This document shows positions 26,832-36,328 of a stretch of 64,000 nt of DNA, piece by piece. Under the pieces are notes generated by a model, which worked only from the letters and a program-made list of their open reading frames with translations, was not told the origin of the DNA and made no database searches. Made by a program: the position numbers and the translations under genes. The stretch comes from Rhizopus arrhizus (lineage: Eukaryota; Mucoromycota; Mucoromycetes; Mucorales; Rhizopodaceae): the NCBI GenBank assembly GCA_024220505.1, contig JAKZZE010000003.1, positions 2,294,001 through 2,358,000 on the forward strand, read 5' to 3'. Within the stretch, counting starts at the first letter, position 1. Each line of letters begins with the position of its first letter.

Positions 26832-28460
26832 CAGTAGCGGACAAAACTGGTGCACAAAACTTAAAATTAACATTGTATCTCCGCCATATGTCTGCGACTT
26901 TTGTAGCATATACCATCTGAAAGACAGTCCAAAATATACATTATGTTATGTAAACCGGAACTGTACCGGACATCCCCCAGGCATAAGGTCATTTTTAGTG
27001 ATTTTTTGCATATTTCAATTTTCGCCAAAAATGTAGTGCTTGTCTAGCCTTCTTTCAATTTTCCCTAAATCTCTCCCGTTTGCTTTCAGATTTCACAGCA
27101 GATTAGTAAATTCTAGTAGCTCTTAAAAAATATATAAAACTGTACTTATTTTGTATTTCCCATTGAGCCCCCCTTTTGTTTTTACCCTATTCACTATAAC
27201 AAAGTACTAGCCTTATATGTTTAAGAAAATAAGCAACTGTAAAAATGAAACTCTGAGATCTCGAATACACTTAGTTCGTACGACAACAGATATTCCTAGA
27301 GTAACAAGAATCTCTAAATGGACAATCAACAGGAGAAAGAGGGAAGAAAGAAACTTAATGTCTTGTGATCATGAAGGTCTCCCGCTTTTAGTCTGAAAAG
27401 TTGCTAGCTCAATCACCAACCTAAAGCTTGGACAAGGTCCGTTACACACAGTTTCCGATGCTCAGCACATTTTGAGGACCTTAAGATACAGTATTAGCAA
27501 ATTGTCAGTCTGAAGGCACTGTAGGAAGCTAGATTTTGAGTCTGGAAGTAAGGAATCGAAGAATTTCATCAGCTGTATTAGCCGGAAAAAGCGATGAATG
27601 TGGTATCACGACAAGCCATTGTATACAATAGAGGGCTGGAAGTCTGCTATCATTAGCAATGAAACAAATATGAACATTATGGATGCAGATAGTATACACT
27701 AATACTGAAAGCAAGTCGAGCAACCTGAGCGATTTTTTCACGGTGATCAAACAATGAAGCATGCTGGCTGCTCTGTTATGTTTTAAGGCTGTATTAGATA
27801 TTGAGGACCAGAATATGTGTGTCAGGTATACGATGGTATAATGAACTCATAAATATACACATATATTTCGCTTACTTCATACCACAAAAGCCTAGCGTAT
27901 AGTAGTCTAAAACGTCGTAATCTCTCGTTTCATTATGACAATGACACAAGGCACAAGTCAACGCATGTCACAAACTCAATATTTGATAACAGCGCTTCTG
28001 TGCTACAAGTTTAGCCGCCACTAATCCCGGCCTAAGTCCGCTTAAGCATGCCAGGTGGCAATTGATGGCAAAGGTATGATGATACGACACTAGATCAAAA
28101 AGGGTCGATGATCTTTGGAAAAGAATAGTTAAAGAGCCGGATTCTTTTACTGAAAATGATATACACGCATATTATTAGCATATGCAAAGAAGAACATCCG
28201 ATGATATCAAGAGATGAGATGATTATATAAATTCTAAGGTCTTAGCCACTTTTGCGGTTTTTAGAAAATATAAAATTTTATAAATTTAAAACACGCTCAT
28301 CGCTCAGTTTTAACACTGTCATGCTTAGAACATACATAAATTACAATGACTAGTATATCCTCCTTCTAGTACAGTTTCATGACTATTGCAACTACCATGA
28401 GCAGGTAATGGTAGTTAAAAGCTGAAAAAAAGTTTTGTGCACCAGTTTTGTCCGCTACTG
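26832..28460 (+). mobile_element. Tc1/mariner element C, degenerate, inside gypsy integrase/chromodomain linker
   Basis: 1629 bases between TA duplications (26830-26831 and 28461-28462). The terminal inverted repeats are only about 30-36 bases, beginning CAGTAGCGGACAAAACTGG. There is no open transposase frame. Translated plus-strand scraps near 27757-27840 (MKHAGCSVMF, then GPEYVCQVYDGIMNS) still resemble the Tc1 core around the second catalytic region, with many stops and shifts. Removing the element with one TA restores the host codons P-A-I-R in frame. Confidence 0.88.
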
Positions 28461-28647
28461 TACGTAACCGTATTATGACTACTCAAAGAACTGACAACGA
28501 GTATTTTACAAAGAAACACCGCATTGTACATCAACAATTTCCTAATAATAGCGAAGTTATGATAAAAAATGTGAATAGAAATAGTAAAACTGACCCAAGG
28601 TACGAGGGCCCCTTTGTCGTACATGGAGTCACAAAAAATGGTAGCTA

Positions 28648-30302
28648 CAGTGACTCCCAAAAGTGTCCCAATGTTTTGTAATTTTGTCTTTCACTGTCAT
28701 TGGTGCTATTGCTATTTGCATAAAATATGTCTTGTTGTACCTCATTTGAAAGCTACGGTAGTGTAGATGTATGTGGTACAAGTTACGTCTCAATTGATGT
28801 AGCGCAGGCGGAGATAAATCATATACAAAACGAGCGGTGCATTGGGACACTTTTGGGAGCATATTGAAAAAATCGGAATATCTTTATTTATTTATTATTA
28901 ATAGTCTGTCCAACGTCCTTTGTTCTGAATACACTTTTGTATACATTGTGGCATACTTTCTATAACTTTTTGACACTCTTCCGGCTTCATAAGGTCGTAC
29001 CAAACCTTAGTCACACGTTCATAAAGCTCGTTCATGCCTTTTGGTGCGGTTTCATAGTCATTAAGTCTCCTTTTCAGCAATGACCACATATTTTCGATAG
29101 GGTTTAAGTCCGGAGATTGTGCAGGCCATTGTAAAACAGTATAAGATTGTTTTTGGAGGTACTCCTTTACTACTTTTGATGTATGCTTAGGGTCGTTGTC
29201 ATGCTGGAAAATCACCTGGTGACGTTCGAAGCCTAATTTACTGACACCATACTCAATTGTACGTTCCAGTTTATCCTCCAAAATCTCTTTATACAATTCT
29301 TTGTCCATATTACCATTGATTTTGCACATCCAACCGACTCCAGCATAGGTAATAGCACTCCACAACATAATACTGCCTCCACCGTGTTTAACAGTCATCT
29401 TCACATGATGAGATTTTAGGCTTTCCCCTGATCGAATCCATGCCCAGGTGCGTCCATCCGAATTAAATCTGTTTATTTTTGTTTCGTCTGACCAAATAAC
29501 ACGTTTCCAGTCATCTACTGTCCAGTCCTTGTGAGCAATACACCAAGAAAGTCTGTTTCGGATATTCTTCGCGCTAAGTAATGGCTTCTTTGGCTTCTCA
29601 ATCGCACCTAAGCCTGCCTTCCGAAGGGCTCTACGAACTGTTTCGACACCTACTTTCTTTCCAATATCGTTTTCAAGGCATTCGGTAACCTTCACAGCAC
29701 TAGGAACACGATTTTTGGTGACCTGGCGTACACAGTAACGTTCATCGGCTGCAGACAACACCTTGGGTCGGCCCATGTTTGGCTTCATAACACCAGCGCA
29801 ATGGGTTTTTCGGAGTCTCCCAACCGTACTCTTGCTTAAACCCGTCAATTCTTCCACCTCCCGAACCGACTTACCTTGTTTAAGGAGAGAAATAGCTTGA
29901 AATACCATATCTTGGGGGACTTGTTTCATATTGAGATTTAATGAGCGAGTTGTAGCAGAGGAGGAGCTTAAAACTTCAGCAAATAATAATTTGGACATTA
30001 GATACGTTTGCGACGCTAATATATGCAGTTTGGTGATTGTATGCAAGTTGTGGGTGGATATTTTGTAGATATTCCGATTTTTTCAATATGCTCCCAAAAG
30101 TGTCCCAATGCACCGCTCGTTTTGTATATGATTTATCTCCGCCTGCGCTACATCAATTGAGACGTAACTTGTACCACATACATCTACACTACCGTAGCTT
30201 TCAAATGAGGTACAACAAGACATATTTTATGCAAATAGCAATAGCACCAATGACAGTGAAAGACAAAATTACAAAACATTGGGACACTTTTGGGAGTCAC
30301 TG
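28648..30302 (-). mobile_element. Tc1/mariner element D, inside the region before the chromodomain
   Basis: 1655 bases between TA duplications (28646-28647 and 30303-30304). TIRs are 236 bases each (28648-28883 and 30067-30302), starting CAGTGACTCCCAAAAGTG. The core of this outer repeat occurs again in inverse orientation within the same TIR (near 28838-28862), so each end is an imperfect palindrome. Removing the element restores the host frame (codons G-S-Y-I). Confidence 0.95.
28898..29929 (-). CDS. Tc1/mariner transposase (element D), apparently intact
   Basis: The open frame reaches 30046, but MKQVPQDMVFQAIS at 29929 fits the usual start of the family (343 residues); an alternative Met is at 29998. 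The N-terminal paired-like DNA-binding region has two helix-turn-helix motifs (VREVEELTGLSKSTVGRLRK and KKVGVETVRRALRKAGLG). Catalytic residues lie in WSDETKINRF, FQHDNDPKHTSK and PDLNPIENMW, with 34 residues between the last two acids (DD34E). KHGGGSIMLWSAIT and the C-terminal MPQCIQKCIQNKGRW are typical. No stop or frameshift was seen, so it is potentially active. It is distinct in sequence from the transposases of elements A, B and F. Confidence 0.93.
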   Translation of the reverse strand: MKQVPQDMVFQAISLLKQGKSVREVEELTGLSKSTVGRLRKTHCAGVMKPNMGRPKVLSAADERYCVRQVTKNRVPSAVKVTECLENDIGKKVGVETVRRALRKAGLGAIEKPKKPLLSAKNIRNRLSWCIAHKDWTVDDWKRVIWSDETKINRFNSDGRTWAWIRSGESLKSHHVKMTVKHGGGSIMLWSAITYAGVGWMCKINGNMDKELYKEILEDKLERTIEYGVSKLGFERHQVIFQHDNDPKHTSKVVKEYLQKQSYTVLQWPAQSPDLNPIENMWSLLKRRLNDYETAPKGMNELYERVTKVWYDLMKPEECQKVIESMPQCIQKCIQNKGRWTDY

Positions 30303-30856
30303 TACATTTTGACGGATAAAACAGGTACACTATTATCGCGCGACGTACCTACCTCGCACATCAAACTCATCTCTACAGACAACGTTGTTAATAATCGCGC
30401 TGACCAACAACAGTACGATGTGCAGGCAATTATCCAACATAAAGGAAATAACACTAGTAATTATAAATACCTAGTAAGATGGAAAGGTTATCCTCCAGAA
30501 TATGATACCTGGGAACCTGCCTCAAGTTTTGATGACATGAGTATGATAGAACAGTACTGGGCAAGACGTAACGTCAATAATAACATTGGCAAACGTAAAC
30601 GCTCATCTCATACCAATGTTCCAACCAAGACTAATAATTTTAACAAACGAAACAAGACAAAGTAACGAGCTGAATATGATCTTTTCCCATTACTTTTTTC
30701 CTCAAGAGGTTTTTTGGGTTTTTATCGATTATATACCAGAAGAGCATACTCTCTCTTTCCTCTACACTTACGTCTTTAATATAAACAGCCTACGCAATCA
30801 TATTGGATATGATCCCTGTACTCTTCGTTATTCATGATGCTCATCGGTTGTTCCAA

Positions 30857-30871
30857 CCTGGAAGGGGGCAA
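30857..30871 (+). promoter_or_regulatory. Polypurine tract next to 3' LTR
   Basis: The purine-rich run GGAAGGGGGCAA lies directly before the 3' LTR start at 30872, the expected position of the plus-strand primer in reverse transcription. The second gypsy family shows a similar AAGAGGGGAA before TGATGTGAG on the minus strand (34153-34163). Confidence 0.7.
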
Positions 30872-31276
30872 TGATGTATCCATCATTCATAACTCGATAT
30901 GAAAACAGTATTAATAAGCTACATGTAAAATATATCCAATAGATAGGCTACAGGTTAATTCGGATAATCTTCATTAAGGATAAGATGCTGCGTAATTGCA
31001 CGGTTAAATTATATTAAATCCAGGAACTAAATCACAGTCAATCATATACGAGTATTCTATGGATAAATGCTTATGATGACAAAGATAACAATGGAAGAAC
31101 ACGTAACCATTATCTATTTGTCATCAGTTATATCATACTCATTAATTATTAATCCATAACATGAAATATTATCCGTGTATGAAAAGTATATATAGAGTAT
31201 CATTTTCTTATTAAATAAAGCAATCTCTTTATCGAGTCTCGTCCTCTCTTGTTCCTTTCTATTCTTGGATAAATCA
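30872..31276 (+). repeat. 3' LTR of gypsy element
   Basis: 405 bases, same ends and length as the 5' LTR, followed by the TGATA target duplication at 31277-31281 and then the interrupted transposase N-terminus of Tc1 element A. Confidence 0.93.
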
Positions 31277-31733
31277 TGATAAACCCTTTTTCAACAACGA
31301 CCGGATGCTTTCTTGCTTGCTACGAGATAAAGGGTGTACCATGATATAAAGAAGTATAGGCTGTACGAGATAGAAGGGAAACATTGCAAAATCCAGCTTT
31401 ATTTATATATTTTAGGCTCTGACTAAAAGCAAAAGCGCTATTTCATTATTACGTCATTTTGTAATGCTGTATTTGTGACGTCAGAAACGTCAATGATATC
31501 ATCATTATAGAATGCATTGAGTTGGAAAAATTGTTCGAATGCACATGCTTGACTCAATTTGACCTTACTATATATGGAAGTAATCCCATAACCTTAACGT
31601 TTTATATGTTGTATGTGACAACTGTCGCTTTCTAATGAGGTATTGTAAGTAGCTCTAGCTTATCTGACTGCAGAGATAGAAAGCAAAACGTATAAAATTG
31701 CAAAACATCCGAACAATTATTCCAACAACTGTA

Positions 31734-32504
31734 TAAGAAAAATTTTATAAACTGATGTTAATAATCAACGTTGAGATGAAAGTGAAACTTGGCTGTTTAG
31801 GACAGTGATAATTATCAGGTTCTATTCTTATTCAAACTCATTTGTAAAGATTTAGTCCAGAATGATAAGACTGTATCTTATTGACATGTCAAAACATGAC
31901 AGCTATATTATATTTACATAAAACACCCCTTTCCTAAACAGAGCCCATTCAATACAAACCACGTCTTAGAATATAACAATATGGTTTAGGGTCCGAGGTA
32001 GTACGGTGTAAATTATATGGGCTGTTTATCGTACATAGCACGAAGTGCTATATATGATGTTGTAAACATAGTTATTTTCTATATGATATCAGTTATATTA
32101 AAATAAATAACGATACACAAAAGATTAAACTATGATTGAACAAACCCACACTTTTCCAAATTTAGAACAATAAGATCAGTATCTGTCATCCTAGAGAGTC
32201 TAATCAATTGTCAACCCCAAAAGTAATTAGATCAAAGTTAATTGACTGGCTATTATTTCTATTGTTCAATTTCAGATGCATATATTAGAACATCGACAAG
32301 CTTTAGCTTAATCATTAGTTCTTCAGCACGACATCGTGACCGAGTCTATATCTTTTATATCTACGCTCTCAAAGAATATAAATAGATGCCAACTTTTTAT
32401 CCATAAAGCGAGGCCCTTTTGCAATATAAAGAAATCTGCAATAAAGAAGGATTTTAATTTTATATTGCTGCTATTGTTTTTTTGTTTAATTTTTTATTTA
32501 ATCT
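31734..32504. other. Non-coding repeat debris between Tc1 elements
   Basis: AT-rich sequence with no credible gene. It includes 31938-32050 (AGAGCCCATTCAATACAAAC ... TAGCACGAAGTGCTA), a roughly 110-base repeat found again at 33832-33947. That second copy adjoins a Gag-like fragment, so this is probably an LTR piece. The ORF at 32336-32641 begins in this debris and only its last third is real transposase sequence. Confidence 0.55.
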
Positions 32505-32870
32505 TACGATTAAAACAATGGCGTCGCGTTGAAAAAGAATGGCCTACTTTTATAGCAGAAGACTGTAAGAGATACATAGATAGTATGCCTGATCATTATA
32601 GAGCTGTAATTGCTGCGAAGGGCGGTCGTACAAGATATTAATAAAATAAAGTGTGTAGTGGAAAAATGGTTCCAATGTTGGTTTTAGTACTTTATGTTAG
32701 TTTATTCCTAATTGTGTAACGATGCAAGCAAAGTTTTTTTTTCCACTGATATAAGCTGCAAAAGTGCTACAAAATGCATGATTTTGTGAGTCGTTACCAT
32801 TTGTGGTTCAAAAGTTATAAAGCGTTAAAGTTGCGAGACGAAAACATTGGAACCATTTTTCCACCCACTG
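32505..32870 (+). mobile_element. Tc1/mariner element E, 3' remnant with C-terminal transposase fragment
   Basis: Bases 32513-32641 encode only the transposase tail (WRRVEKEWPTFIAEDCKRYI, then DSMPDHYRAVIAAKGG and a stop), matching the end of the transposase at 34895-35926. A full TIR of about 215 bases follows (32656-32870), ending CCACCCACTG and then TA. The other end and the catalytic region are missing, so this is a truncated relic of the same family as element F, in the opposite orientation. Confidence 0.85.
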
Positions 32871-33462
32871 TATTATTAATGTAATATGAGACAGGAGCCT
32901 CTTTTATCGCACTATTAAGGGAAATAATATTCACTTGATCAGCTATTAACTGATCAAAACGTTCTAAGAACTTTGTAGCGAAGGACAACTTTTTATCATT
33001 GGTGTTTTGCCAAATATTAAAATAAGAGACAAAAACTAAAAAGACTAGTTGTGAAACTAAAGATTATATATGCCTTTATTAATAAAAAACATTTGAGGCT
33101 ATTTATACTTTTTGGATGTCTGGGTCTTTACCGCTATTTAAATTGATCAATGAAAAGAAGGATATAGAAGGTAAAGGAAGGATAGTGGATAATCAATAGC
33201 CGATGTCTTCTTGACGAATCAAGGGACAATGAAGTAGATAAATTATTGATCTAACGATAATTATCGAATAAGGTTGGATTGAACTGCCGTTGTTGTAATC
33301 AGGTTCCGATGTAGTCGTTAGAACGCCGATAGGGACAACAGGGTAAAGTTGGCTATTGCGGTAATCTCACGTTTATCCATGAATGTTCACTTTACTAGTT
33401 GTGTGGATACAACAATTGGACTTCAATCCCTCGAAATTGTTTTGCATTACGAGTTGCATGTT

Positions 33463-33720
33463 TTAGTCATTGATGCTGTCAATAATCTTCACCATGGCAG
33501 CTTTTTGACTATGAAGTTTGTTAATAAGATCCTCAGGTGAGAGGGTTTCAGCATTGTTGTTGGATGAAGAAGCTTCAGTCATAGGAGTGTCATCTTCGTT
33601 TGTTGGATGGATCATATTATCGCTGGATGAGATGGATATCTTGTCCAACGAGGTGGCAGCTTCATCTGGAGATGTGCCTGCTGGCGGCGGCTGTGAATTA
33701 GGTTCGACGTCAGAATTCAT
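33463..33720 (-). pseudogene. Gag N-terminal fragment of a gypsy-like element
   Basis: Minus-strand reading starts MNSDVEPNSQPPPAGTSPDE and continues through a serine/threonine-rich acidic stretch to KIIDSIND and a stop. Gag N-termini of fungal gypsy elements are often like this, but no conserved motif is left to prove it. The adjoining 33733-33947 carries the two repeats shared with 18376-18480 and 31938-32050, arranged as an LTR plus leader would be. The call is therefore from context. The rest of the Gag is absent. It could belong to the family whose Pol lies at 34164-37232, but no sequence links the two. Confidence 0.45.
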
Positions 33721-33732
33721 CGAAAAAAATGT

Positions 33733-33947
33733 GGAATAGGCGTGTTGTTTCTCTCGATTAATAAAATTAACAAATAAATCAAATAATCGATGTGTCTCTT
33801 GAACCTCTTTATTGAGTAAGGACGAGAGAGAGAGCCCATTCAATACAAACTACGCCTTAGAATATAACAATATGATTTAGGGTCCGAGGTAGTACGGTAT
33901 AAATTGTGTGGGCTGTTTATCGTACATAGCACGAGGTGCTACAGTAG
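33733..33947 (-). repeat. Probable LTR fragment of second gypsy family
   Basis: Bases 33736-33834 match 18376-18480 and bases 33832-33947 match 31938-32050. On the minus strand the order is an upstream GC-moderate part, then ACTCAATAAAGAGG (a polyadenylation-like signal), then the start of the Gag-like frame. This suits a U3-R-U5-leader order. Exact ends are not defined. Confidence 0.5.
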
Positions 33948-34667
33948 GTGAAAAAATATGAGCAACCTCTGTTCGATTTGTCTTCATATCTTTTTATTTT
34001 TGTGTGTATATTTGCCAGAGCTTTGATATCACACAAACTAATTAGGGCAACAAAGAAACATTGTAAAGGTTAACTCAGGGATGAAAAAGGTTCCTTTTCT
34101 TTATTTGTCATTTGTGTTATAATTATAGATTGGATGTGTAACTCTCACATCATTCCCCTCTTATTATTGGCTATATTTTTTGTAAATATCTCGAATGTTT
34201 GCAGTTGTTCTTTTCTTCGTTTTGTTGTTGAGTAATTCCAATTCAAACGACATTTTCTCTTTATCTTTGATCTTGATTATTCTCCATGGACCAGTATACT
34301 TTGCTTTGGGAAACTTCCAGTTTTCTTTTATCTTGATCTTGTAGACAACATCACCAAGCTTGAACTCTTCTTTTTCCTTACGACCTCAATTGAAGTATTT
34401 TTGCTGTCTCTCTTGACTTTTCTGTAAGTTTGTTCTGATATCGTTTCGTATGATCTGCATGTAGTGGTTGATATACGCAAGCCAAGTCTGCGAGTTGTGA
34501 TTCTTAACTTGTAACTTGTCTATATCGGCTAAAGCTGGTAAAACTGCACGCCGGCCATACAATGCTTCAAAAGGTGAATATCCAGTTGATGCTTGCTTGG
34601 TTGTGTTGATTGCAAAAGTGACAAACGGTAAATATTCATCCCACAATTCAGGTGTCTTCTCTACATA

Positions 34668-36328
34668 CAGTGGGTGGAAAAATGGTTCCAATGTTTTCGT
34701 CTCGCAACTTTAACGCTTTATAACTTTTGAACTACAAACGGTAACGACTCACAAAAACATGCATTTTGTAGCGCTTTTGCGGCTTATATTGGTGAAAAAA
34801 GATTTTGTTTGCACTGTTACACAATCGGGAATAAACTAAAATTAAGTACAAAAACCAACATTGGAACCATTTTTCCACTACATGCTTTATTTTATTAATA
34901 TCTTGTATGACCGCCCTTCGCAGCAATTACAGCTCTACAACGATCTGGCATACTGTCTATGTATCCCCTATAGTCTTCTGCTGTAAAAATAGACCATTCT
35001 TTTTCAATACAATCCCATAATTCATGCACACCTTTTGCCCTAGTATCATATGCACTTAACTTGAGCTTAAAGTGGCGCCAGATGTGCTCTATTGGGTTTA
35101 GATCTGGACTTTGTGATGGCCAGTTGAACTTATGGTCACACTTGAAGTTGTTGTCCTTGAACCATTGCCTAGCTAGCTTTGATGTGTGTTTAGGATCGTT
35201 ATCCTGCTAAAAATAGATGTCCTGAGGATTGTAATCATAGTAATCAAGGCTATCCATGAGAGTTGTACTAAGAATTCCGACATAGTCAGAAGCTTTCATT
35301 ATGCCTTCACTAATCCAACATGCATAACCAGGCCCGTCATAGGTAATACAACCCCATACCATGATGCTACCGCCCCCTCCTTTAACTGTCAAGTCGAGAT
35401 GATGGGGTGGAAGTTTATCATCTGGTCGACTCCAAAAGTATTTGCAACCATCTGACCCATAAACGTTGACTTTTGTTTCGTCACTGAATACCATACGTCT
35501 CCAGTCATCGCTTGTCCAGTTTTTATGCTCTTCCGCCCATGCTAGTCGTCTTGTTTGCTGAACCTTAGTCAATATAGGCTTTTTTACCTTTATCTTAGCA
35601 TGGAAGTTCATGCTTTTCATAACCTTAATGGTACCTGAGTAGCTAATATTATGGCCAGTGCATACTAGATACTTATGGACAGCCTTCGCAGTCTTGAGGG
35701 TACCATTAACAACCTGCTTACGTATATAAGACTTGGTGGTAACGCTTAGAACAGCCTTTCTATCAAGGTTTGCTGTTACTCTACCAGGAGAAAACTTGTT
35801 GGCATATCTACTTAAAGTAGATTTTTTTAAATTAGGGATACGTTCCATTATCACTGAGTATGGCTTGTTTTGTAAAACCAATGATTTGATGCTTTCTTGC
35901 TTGTTTTTAGAGAGAGCGCGAACCATATGTGTAGTGATACCCCAAATTTTCGATATGTGGAGAAAGAAAAGGAAAAAAAAGTTTTGACCGGGGATAAATT
36001 AATTTTATACGTCACGTAAACTTTTTCGGCGATAGCCGGAATGGTATGACTCATAATCAGCTAAAAAGCTCTAGTGAAAATTTCATTAAATAACAAATAA
36101 AGTTATCTAGAGTTGTAGTGGAAAAATGGTTCCAATGTTGGTTTTTGTACTTAATTTTAGTTTATTCCCGATTGTGTAACAGTGCAAACAAAATCTTTTT
36201 TCACCAATATAAGCCGCAAAAGCGCTACAAAATGCATGTTTTTGTGAGTCGTTACCGTTTGTAGTTCAAAAGTTATAAAGCGTTAAAGTTGCGAGACGAA
36301 AACATTGGAACCATTTTTCCACCCACTG
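34668..36328 (-). mobile_element. Tc1/mariner element F, inside gypsy integrase
   Basis: 1661 bases between TA duplications (34666-34667 and 36329-36330). TIRs are 213 bases each (34668-34880 and 36116-36328), starting CAGTGGGTGGAAAAATGG, with an inverted second copy of the end sequence at the inner edge. It has the same family of ends as relic E (32656-32870). Confidence 0.95.
34895..35926 (-). pseudogene. Tc1/mariner transposase (element F) with one premature stop
   Basis: Frame from 35926 (MVRALSKNKQESIKS) to the stop at 34895, about 343 codons. Helix-turn-helix region: KKSTLSRYANKFSPG. Catalytic: FSDETKVNVYGSDG; then the motif expected to read FQQDNDPKHTSK is broken by a TAG in place of the first Q (CAG to TAG, near 35206-35208). 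PSQSPDLNPIEHIW follows with the glutamate intact. Downstream of the TAG the frame stays open to IAAKGGHTRY. A single substitution therefore separates this copy from an intact gene. It is similar along its length to the transposase of element A. Confidence 0.9.

Larger units (their letters stand above)
20907..30665 (+). pseudogene. Gag-Pol of the gypsy element, one frame interrupted three times by Tc1 inserts
   Basis: Pieces at 20907-23042, 24648-26831, 28463-28647 and 30305-30665 join in frame when each insert and one TA copy are removed: 4866 nt, 1621 residues, with no internal stop. Order of domains: Gag with a capsid-like region and a zinc-knuckle-like CFKCNAPFTREHLNVC; protease with ALVDTGCNTSTIS; reverse transcriptase with the FIDD active box (usual YxDD) and VFDLKQAFHRLPL; RNase H starting LATDASNTGIGG; integrase with an HHCC-type finger (LGHFGADAIVK ... 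CPECQQ), DLGT, SDNGTEFT and the late glutamate in NESFVGIAKR; and a C-terminal chromodomain (YLVRWKGYPPEYDTWEP). The first in-frame ATG after the LTR is 20907. Gag and Pol are fused without a frameshift. As it stands the gene cannot make the full protein. Confidence 0.93.
20449..31276 (+). mobile_element. Ty3/gypsy chromovirus-type LTR retrotransposon carrying three Tc1 inserts
   Basis: The two 405-bp LTRs are nearly identical, begin TGATGTATCC and end GGATAAATCA. The 5-bp target duplication TGATA occurs at 20444-20448 and 31277-31281. Total span is 10828 bases. Subtracting three nested Tc1/mariner elements with one TA each (1605, 1631 and 1657 bases) leaves 5935 bases, a normal size for a single-ORF Ty3/gypsy element. 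It sits inside the transposase gene of Tc1 element A. The near-identical LTRs and unbroken frame point to a recent insertion. Confidence 0.95.
19268..31731 (-). mobile_element. Tc1/mariner element A, split by a gypsy retrotransposon
   Basis: Terminal inverted repeats of equal length (212 bases) lie at 19268-19479 and 31520-31731. Outer ends read CAGTTGTTGGAATAATTG and each is flanked by TA (19266-19267 and 31732-31733). The inner end of each TIR carries an inverted, slightly changed copy of the outer 25 bases. Without the retrotransposon (20449-31276 plus one 5-bp duplication) the element is about 1.63 kb, normal for the family. It carries a broken DD34E-type transposase on the minus strand. 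Confidence 0.9.

Noticed and set aside
32336..32512. N-terminal two thirds of the open frame 32336-32641
   Set aside because: Only the last 43 codons match Tc1 transposase. The earlier part is hydrophobic AT-rich translation of unrelated repeat debris.
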